Both the position numbers and the translations under genes were made by a program. A DNA stretch of 5,819 bases from Rhizobiaceae bacterium (GTDB taxonomy: Bacteria; Pseudomonadota; Alphaproteobacteria; Rhizobiales; Rhizobiaceae). The notes beneath the pieces were generated by a model. The model did no database searches and was not told the origin of the DNA. It was given only the letters and a program-made list of their open reading frames with translations. Positions 1 through 4,448 of this stretch are shown here, one piece after another. The stretch is taken from contig SCRB01000078.1 of NCBI GenBank assembly GCA_004299545.1, positions 1 through 5,819 of the forward strand. The letters run 5' to 3'. Numbering within the stretch: position 1 is the first letter of the stretch; the number at the start of each line of letters is the position of its first letter.

Positions 1-1
1 G

Positions 2-535
2 GGTTATGATCCTTTCCGCTTTCCGTCTCTTCTTTCGCAGGCGCCGATCGATCTCGCCGGGATCCAGTTCACTCCGGCCAACCTCGCCATCATCCTCGTC
101 GCCCTGGTCATGATGGCGCTGCTCTACGCCTTTTTTGAATATACGCGCGAAGGCGTTGCGATGCGGGCGACCAGCCAAAATCCCAAGGCCGCCGCGTTGA
201 TGGGCATCAAGCTGCATCGCGTGACGGCCATCTCATGGGCCTTTGCGGGAGGCATGTCGGTCACGGCGGGGATGCTGATCGCACCGCTGACCTTTCTCGG
301 ACCCAACATGATGATCCCAATCCTGCTCAAGGGATTTGCCGGTGCGATCCTGGGTGGATTCGGGAGCTTGCCGGGAACGGTAGTCGGCTGCCTGCTGCTC
401 GGCGTCATAGAGACGATGCTGGGGGCCTATGTGTCGGCAAGCTCCAAGGACGCGTTCGCCTTCCTGCTGATCATCGCGGTGCTCATGTTGCGGCCATCGG
501 GCATATTCTCGAGCGGGGGGAGTCGGCGGGTATGA
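2..535 (+). CDS. livH: Branched-chain-type ABC transporter permease LivH, C-terminal part (5' end outside window)
   Basis: This is one of the two inner-membrane permeases of a Liv-type (HAAT family) ABC importer. The frame is open from base 2 to a TGA at 533-535, giving 177 residues. Full LivH proteins have about 290-300, so roughly the N-terminal 40% lies outside the window. Family marks are the cytoplasmic coupling loop REGVAMRATSQNPKAAALMG (about residues 49-68 of the fragment), which contacts the ATPases, the glycine-rich segment GGFGSLPGTVVG (118-129), and the typical end LRPSGIF (163-169). Hydrophobic membrane segments lie around residues 27-45, 75-98, 103-120, 126-142 and 151-163. The stop overlaps the ATG of the next permease gene (ATGA, 532-535), so the two are translationally coupled. 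The Met codon at 110 is internal, because upstream codons in the same frame continue a plausible LivH sequence. The family is certain; the substrate cannot be read from this gene. Confidence 0.93.
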   Translation, partial: GYDPFRFPSLLSQAPIDLAGIQFTPANLAIILVALVMMALLYAFFEYTREGVAMRATSQNPKAAALMGIKLHRVTAISWAFAGGMSVTAGMLIAPLTFLGPNMMIPILLKGFAGAILGGFGSLPGTVVGCLLLGVIETMLGAYVSASSKDAFAFLLIIAVLMLRPSGIFSSGGSRRV

Positions 536-1527
536 CTCCGAAAGCGATTTTCGCCGGCTTGACGCTGCTGGCCGCGGTGGCCGCCCCGTTCCTGGTCGGG
601 CCCTACGCTCAATACATCCTGGCGATGGCGGCCATTTATGGCTTCGTCGGTCTCGGCATGTACGTCCTCCTCGGTCTGGGTGGACAGATTTCCCTCGGCC
701 ATGCCGCGTTCTGGGCATTAGGGGCATATGGCTCGGCGGTCCTGACGGTGCGTTTCGGCGTGCCCTTCCCGCTGGCGGTGATCGGCGGCGCCGTTATTGC
801 CGGTGTATTCGGAGCGATTGCCGCCATGCCGGCGCTTCGCGTGCAAGGGCACTATCTCGCAATCGCGACGCTCGGCCTTGCGATCGTGGTTCAGCAGGTA
901 CTCTTCCAATGGGATAGCGTCACCGGTGGGCGACAAGGTATGCTTGTGCCGCGTCCAAGCCTTTTCGGATATGAGATCGATGATGATGGACATTACTATC
1001 TCATCATCCTGGCCTGTTTGCTCGTGGCCATATGGTTGGTCCGGAATTTCCAGAAATCGTTTCTGGGCATCAGCCTGAAGGCATTGCGGTCGAGCCCGAT
1101 TGCCGCACAGGCCGCGGGTGTCGGCAGAGCCTATCACCTCATTGTCGCCTTCGTCGTGAGCGCCGCCCTCACGGGCGTCTCCGGCGCCTTCTACGGTGCA
1201 CTGCTGGGGCAACTCAGCACCGATTCATTCACATTGCTGGTTTCCCTCGACTTCCTGACGATGGCGGTGATCGGCGGATTGGGGTCGATCGGTGGGGCTC
1301 TGGTCGGCGGCATCTTCTATGCCGTGGCGCCGGAGATCCTGCGTGATTTCCAGCAGGCCCAGCAAGTCATATACGGCCTGCTGCTTATAGCCTGCATGAG
1401 GCTTCTCCCTGGGGGTCTCGCAAGTCTCCCTCATGCCGTTGCCACGCTTTTTTCTTCCAGGCGCAAATCTCCACCTGAAAACAACTCCTCGGTGGAGCTG
1501 GAAAAGCTGAGCGAGGTCGGCAAATGA
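532..1527 (+). CDS. livM: Branched-chain-type ABC transporter permease LivM
   Basis: This is the second inner-membrane permease of the importer and pairs with LivH to form the translocation path. The protein has 331 residues, within the usual 300-420 of the family. The start at 532 is preferred because it overlaps the livH stop (ATGA), has a purine-rich GGGGGGAG at 515-522, and gives a hydrophobic N-terminus; in-frame codons further upstream lie inside livH. The LivM hallmark GLGGQISLGHAAF is at about residues 48-60. The cytoplasmic coupling loop is around 176-197 (SFLGISLKALRSSPIAAQAA) and a glycine-rich GGLGSIGGALVGG at 248-260. Roughly eight to nine hydrophobic segments are visible, for example 5-22, 28-48, 81-98, 156-170, 203-225 and 280-298. 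After the last one comes a hydrophilic tail (309-331) rich in Ser, Lys, Arg and Glu. The stop overlaps the livG start by four bases. The family call is firm. Confidence 0.95.
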   Translation: MTPKAIFAGLTLLAAVAAPFLVGPYAQYILAMAAIYGFVGLGMYVLLGLGGQISLGHAAFWALGAYGSAVLTVRFGVPFPLAVIGGAVIAGVFGAIAAMPALRVQGHYLAIATLGLAIVVQQVLFQWDSVTGGRQGMLVPRPSLFGYEIDDDGHYYLIILACLLVAIWLVRNFQKSFLGISLKALRSSPIAAQAAGVGRAYHLIVAFVVSAALTGVSGAFYGALLGQLSTDSFTLLVSLDFLTMAVIGGLGSIGGALVGGIFYAVAPEILRDFQQAQQVIYGLLLIACMRLLPGGLASLPHAVATLFSSRRKSPPENNSSVELEKLSEVGK

Positions 1528-2303
1528 GCGCCTTGCTTTATGTAGACGGCCTGACGCTTTCCTATGGTGGTGTGCGTGTGCTCCATGGGGTCAGCTTCGA
1601 GATTCCACAGGGGGGCGGCATTTTTGGTCTTATCGGCCCTAACGGCGCTGGGAAGACCAGCCTGCTCAACTGCATAAGCCGCGTTCAACGGCCCACGAGC
1701 GGACAGATCGAATATGGCGGTCGGGACCTGATGCGTGTCCCTATTCATAAGCTTGCCCCGCTCGGCATTACGCGAAGCTTCCAGAATCTCGAACTGTTCG
1801 ACGACGCGACGGTCCTCGAAAATGTCGTTGTCGGCGGCAGCCCGTTCTATCGCAAGGGGTTTGTGGCCGAACTTTTCAACCTGCCGGAAGCGCGGCGAAG
1901 CCACGAAGCGGCAATCCGTGAAGCCTTGCAACTGATCCAGAAGCTCGACCTCGGATCAGTCGCGAGGACACGTGTGTCCGAGCTTCCGTTCGGCACGAGG
2001 AAAGCCGTTGAGTTCGCACGTGCTCTGGCGGCGAGGCCGCGCCTTCTCCTGCTTGATGAGCCTGCCGCTGGCTTGAATGGCGTTGAATCCCGCGAGCTTG
2101 GAGAGAAGCTGCAAGCCCTGGTGCGGGACCGGGAAACGGCGATTCTGATGGTCGAGCACGATATGGCGCTGGTGATGAATTTTTGCGATCGCGTGCTGGC
2201 TCTCGTTGACGGTGAAATCGCCTGCGAGGGAACACCGGAACAGGTTCGTCGAAATAAGATTGTGGTGAACGCCTATCTGGGAGTGGAGGGGGAGGATGCT
2301 TGA
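1524..2303 (+). CDS. livG: ABC transporter ATP-binding protein LivG
   Basis: This is one of two cytoplasmic ATPases that power the importer by dimerising with LivF under the permeases. It has 259 residues, normal for LivG (about 255). The Walker A motif GPNGAGKT spans residues 38-45, the Q-loop glutamine is Q87 (SFQN), Walker B is LLLLDE at 174-179, and the switch histidine is H212 (VEHDM). The signature region at 154-160 reads LPFGTRK rather than the canonical LSGGQ. This degenerate form is common in LivG relatives, where the partner supplies the canonical signature. The LivG-specific end NAYLG is at 249-253 (family C-terminal extension, BCA_ABC_TP_C). The start overlaps the livM stop (ATGA), with GAGG at 1513-1516 seven bases upstream. 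The end overlaps livF by eight bases. Confidence 0.95.
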   Translation: MSALLYVDGLTLSYGGVRVLHGVSFEIPQGGGIFGLIGPNGAGKTSLLNCISRVQRPTSGQIEYGGRDLMRVPIHKLAPLGITRSFQNLELFDDATVLENVVVGGSPFYRKGFVAELFNLPEARRSHEAAIREALQLIQKLDLGSVARTRVSELPFGTRKAVEFARALAARPRLLLLDEPAAGLNGVESRELGEKLQALVRDRETAILMVEHDMALVMNFCDRVLALVDGEIACEGTPEQVRRNKIVVNAYLGVEGEDA

Positions 2304-3006
2304 AATTTCAGGGCTTTTCGCCCGCTACGGCGGCATCACCGCGCTGCGTGACGTGAGCATGACGATTCCCGACGGCGCTGTGGTGGCGCTCCTGGGCAGC
2401 AACGGCGCGGGCAAATCGACACTTCTAAACAGTATCATGGGTTCCATCGAGGGCGTGACCGAAGGGTCCATCCGTCTCAACGGTGAGGAAGTGCGGGGCA
2501 AAAAGCCCACGGATTTGATGCATCGCGGCGTGGCGATGGCGCCTGAGGGGCGACAGATTTTCTCCGATTTGTCGATCGACGAGAATTTGCGGATGGGAGC
2601 TTATCTGCGCCGCGATCCGGATGGGATCCGGAGCGACCGGGATCGTATCTTTGCTTTGTTCCCCCGACTGGAAGAACGGCACAATCAACGGGCCGGCACC
2701 CTATCCGGCGGAGAACAGCAAATGCTTGCTATCGGACGGGCCTTGATGTCCCGCCCCCAACTGCTGCTTCTCGACGAGCCGAGCCTGGGCCTCGCGCCCC
2801 TTTTCGTCACCCAGATCATGAGGATCGTCAGCGACATCAATGCCGGCGGCATCGCTGTCGTTCTCGTCGAACAGAATGCGCGGCAAGCCCTACGCGTATC
2901 GACGGAAGGTTACGTGATGGAAAGGGGCACCATCAGGATGTCGGGGCGTGCTTGCGACCTCAGCAAGGATCCTTCCGTCACAGCCGCCTATCTGGGTGGC
3001 AATTAA
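2296..3006 (+). CDS. livF: ABC transporter ATP-binding protein LivF
   Basis: This is the second cytoplasmic ATPase of the importer. It has 236 residues, essentially the family length (E. coli LivF about 237). Walker A GSNGAGKST is at residues 34-42. The LivF-typical APEGRQIF is at 82-89, where the Q-loop is replaced by a PEGR segment. The canonical signature LSGGEQQ is at 136-142, and Walker B LLLLDE at 156-161 is followed by the D-loop SLGL. The switch position carries Gln (VEQN, Q193) instead of His, as is usual in LivF. The last residues AAYLGG match the family ending. The gene starts inside the end of livG (8-base overlap), and purine-rich GGAGGG at 2285-2290 lies five bases before the ATG. 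The intact signature here complements the degenerate one in LivG. The family is certain; the substrate is not determined. Confidence 0.96.
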   Translation: MLEISGLFARYGGITALRDVSMTIPDGAVVALLGSNGAGKSTLLNSIMGSIEGVTEGSIRLNGEEVRGKKPTDLMHRGVAMAPEGRQIFSDLSIDENLRMGAYLRRDPDGIRSDRDRIFALFPRLEERHNQRAGTLSGGEQQMLAIGRALMSRPQLLLLDEPSLGLAPLFVTQIMRIVSDINAGGIAVVLVEQNARQALRVSTEGYVMERGTIRMSGRACDLSKDPSVTAAYLGGN

Positions 3007-3028
3007 TTGTCAGTCTGCCTGTAACATT

Positions 3029-3034
3029 GGAGGA
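3029..3034 (+). promoter_or_regulatory. Strong ribosome binding site deciding the start of the binding-protein gene
   Basis: GGAGGA, a near-perfect anti-16S match, ends four bases before the ATG at 3039. It selects that ATG over an in-frame ATG at 2952, which lies inside livF and would place 29 extra residues before a clear signal peptide. A strong site here fits the need for binding protein in excess over the membrane components. Confidence 0.85.
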
Positions 3035-3038
3035 AAAG

Positions 3039-4214
3039 ATGACCATCAGCAGAAGAACATTACTCAAGGGAACAGCCGCCGGTCTGGCACTGTCGTTGCC
3101 CGCTCTTCGTCCATCATATGCAGCAAGTGAAGGCGTTTCCGATACCGAGATCAAGATCGGAGCATTTATGCCCTTGCAGGGTGGGCTGGCCGCCGGAGCG
3201 GCCCAGTATCGCGACGGGGCGGCCTCATACTTTCAATGGGTGAACGACCAGGGTGGCATCAACGGCCGCAAGGTGAACTGGATCGCACAAAACGACAGCT
3301 ACAACCCTCAACAGGCTGTGGCAGTCTCGCGAGAATTGGTGGATCGTGAGGGCGTTCTGGCCGTAGTCAGCACGCTCGGAACCGCCACCAATATGGCTGC
3401 GCTTCCATATCTCAAGCGGCGGGGCATTCCCCTTATCGCTCCGCTGGCCACCGACCCCGCTCTTAACACGCCGAAGGACCGGATCGTTTTCCCGCTCTCT
3501 CCTTCCGGCAGCACGCATGGCACGGCAATGGCGAAATTCGTCGCGGAGAATTTGAAAGCTCGGAAGCTTGCCGTTTTCTATCAGGACGATCAGTTCGGCA
3601 AAGACATTCTTGAAGGTGTCAAAACCTACGCCAAGCAGAACGGGCTGGAGATCGTCGCAACCGCTTCGTACGTTCCAAGCGATATCGACGTAAGCCCTCA
3701 GGCACAGCAATTGCGCCAGGCTAACCCGGATGCCGTCATCAACTCTGCAATCCCGAAGCAGGGGGCATTGATGCTCATCGAAGCCGAGAAGATGGGTTGG
3801 AAGACGAACGTCATCGCGACGCAACAACTGGGCGACGACGTCGCGAAGCGATTGGCAGGCTCGGCGATCAATGGTTTGTATCTTGAGCTTTACAGCGCGG
3901 TGACCGCCATGAAAACGCCGGCGGTCGAACAGGCAATTTCCATCCTGCAGAAATATGCTCCGAAAACGCCGGCCGGCTATTGGGCCTTTATGGGCATGGC
4001 CGGGGCCAAGGCCTTCGCCGAAGGTGCTCGTGCCGCAGGCAAGAATTTGACGAGGGAAAGCCTCATGAATGGGCTCGAATCGCTCAAGGTTCTGAAAACC
4101 GGGCTCGTACCCCCGCTGGACTACTCAGCCGGGCACCATTCCGGCCCAACTGACCTGGGGTATGGCCAATGGCAGGATGGCGAAGTGAAGCTCGTCCGCA
4201 ACTGGCAAGAATAG
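3039..4214 (+). CDS. Periplasmic substrate-binding protein of the Liv-type importer (Peripla_BP_6), Tat-exported
   Basis: This is the solute receptor of the ABC importer, acting in the periplasm. It has 391 residues. The N-terminus carries a twin-arginine signal, SRRTLLKG (residues 4-11), followed by a hydrophobic stretch (about 12-23) and a likely signal peptidase site after SYA (residue 28), so the mature chain starts near residue 29. The mature part begins TEIKIGAFMPLQGG, the usual first strand of Peripla_BP_6 receptors. It continues with YFQWVNDQGGINGRKV (64-79), NDSYNPQQAV (85-94), STLGTATN (111-118) and YQDDQFGKD. This motif set recalls the uncharacterised 'ABC ligand-binding-like' branch (cd06343-like, by memory) more than E. 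coli LivJ/LivK. The acidic residue that binds the amino group in LivJ (in PEGV) appears to be replaced (QQLGD region), so the ligand may not be Leu/Ile/Val. The gene follows livF by 32 bases with no terminator, so it belongs to the operon. The family is certain; the ligand is unknown. Confidence 0.93.
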   Translation: MTISRRTLLKGTAAGLALSLPALRPSYAASEGVSDTEIKIGAFMPLQGGLAAGAAQYRDGAASYFQWVNDQGGINGRKVNWIAQNDSYNPQQAVAVSRELVDREGVLAVVSTLGTATNMAALPYLKRRGIPLIAPLATDPALNTPKDRIVFPLSPSGSTHGTAMAKFVAENLKARKLAVFYQDDQFGKDILEGVKTYAKQNGLEIVATASYVPSDIDVSPQAQQLRQANPDAVINSAIPKQGALMLIEAEKMGWKTNVIATQQLGDDVAKRLAGSAINGLYLELYSAVTAMKTPAVEQAISILQKYAPKTPAGYWAFMGMAGAKAFAEGARAAGKNLTRESLMNGLESLKVLKTGLVPPLDYSAGHHSGPTDLGYGQWQDGEVKLVRNWQE

Positions 4215-4239
4215 CGAAGACTTCCGTCTCCATAACGCA

Positions 4240-4265
4240 GCAGGCCGGAATAGTGTTCGGCCTGC
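4240..4265 (+). other. GC-rich stem-loop just after the binding-protein gene
   Basis: GCAGGCCG (4240-4247) is the exact reverse complement of CGGCCTGC (4258-4265), with a 10-base loop. A G-U and an A-U pair could extend the stem inward. It begins 26 bases after the stop of the binding-protein gene. No T-run follows, so it is not a classical rho-independent terminator. It may protect the 3' end of the upstream mRNA or weaken read-through into hglS. The hairpin is seen; the role is inferred. Confidence 0.6.
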
Positions 4266-4304
4266 CGATGTACTCAACACCCTCAAGGTGGGTGGTGATA
4301 GATG

Positions 4305-4320
4305 CTGCCCGGAAGGGCAG
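4305..4320 (+). other. Small perfect hairpin with GGAA tetraloop
   Basis: CTGCCC (4305-4310) pairs exactly with GGGCAG (4315-4320) around a four-base GGAA loop, which fits the stable GNRA class. A G-U pair can add one more step. No T-run follows. It is the second of three hairpins in this intergenic stretch. Its role is unknown; partial termination or mRNA stabilisation are possible. Confidence 0.5.
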
Positions 4321-4328
4321 TCGAAGTG

Positions 4329-4373
4329 GCATGATCCGGAAAAGTGAGCACCAGCTTTCCGAAAAGATCGCGC
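4329..4373. repeat. Rhizobiales-like short intergenic palindromic repeat
   Basis: The element is framed by two GATC sites (4333-4336 and 4366-4369), with inner arms CGGAAA (4337-4342) and TTTCCG (4356-4361) around a 13-base loop. The layout, GCATGATCCGGAAAAGTG on the left and CTTTCCGAAAAGATC on the right, closely resembles a short palindrome that I recall as very common between genes in Rhizobium, Mesorhizobium and relatives, usually with an ACCGGTTT-like centre. This copy has a diverged centre (AGCACCAGC). The structure is read directly; the repeat identity rests on memory and needs a genome-wide count. Confidence 0.6.
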
Positions 4374-4434
4374 CCAAGAAAATAGTCAAGGAATGAGGCA
4401 GTTCAATCTGATCGCATCATCCCTTGGAGATTCC

Positions 4435-4441
4435 GAAGAGA
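4435..4441 (+). promoter_or_regulatory. Ribosome binding site for the TTG start of hglS
   Basis: Purine-rich GAAGAGA lies seven bases before TTG at 4449. None of the downstream in-frame ATG codons (4485, 4500, 4509) has a comparable purine tract at the right distance, which supports the TTG start. Confidence 0.6.
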
Positions 4442-4448
4442 CCGGTCC

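Larger units (their letters stand above)
4215..4448. other. Intergenic region between the transporter operon and hglS
   Basis: These 234 bases separate the binding-protein stop from the TTG start of hglS. They hold the three hairpin-forming sequences listed separately. I see no convincing -35/-10 pair and no tRNA. A 75-codon ORF spanning 4169-4396 overlaps the binding-protein gene out of frame and runs through the palindromes, so it is not taken as a gene. The spacing is long enough for hglS to have its own promoter, but co-transcription with the transporter is equally possible. Confidence 0.6.

Noticed and set aside
233..727. A 164-codon antisense ORF across the livH-livM junction
   Set aside because: The composition is low-hydrophobic, Arg/Pro/His-rich, typical of shadow frames; both sense genes are clear.
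2952..3038. An upstream start giving the binding protein 29 more residues
   Set aside because: It lies inside livF, would bury the signal peptide, and lacks the strong GGAGGA site that precedes the ATG at 3039.
3911..3973. A 12-base direct repeat (GAAAACGCCGGC at 3911 and 3962)
   Set aside because: Both copies encode the same short KTPA motif in the binding protein in the same frame; this looks like coincidence within coding sequence, with no mobile-element signs.
4240..4265. Rho-independent terminator
   Set aside because: The stem is good but no T-run follows, so it is listed only as a stem-loop.
4169..4396. A 75-codon + strand ORF between the binding-protein gene and hglS
   Set aside because: It begins inside the binding-protein gene in another frame, crosses the hairpins and palindromic repeat, and has no recognisable domain or membrane segment.
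4408..4418. Small inverted repeat TGAT-CGC-ATCA upstream of hglS as an operator
   Set aside because: Four-base arms are expected by chance, and no promoter or regulator gene is visible to support it.
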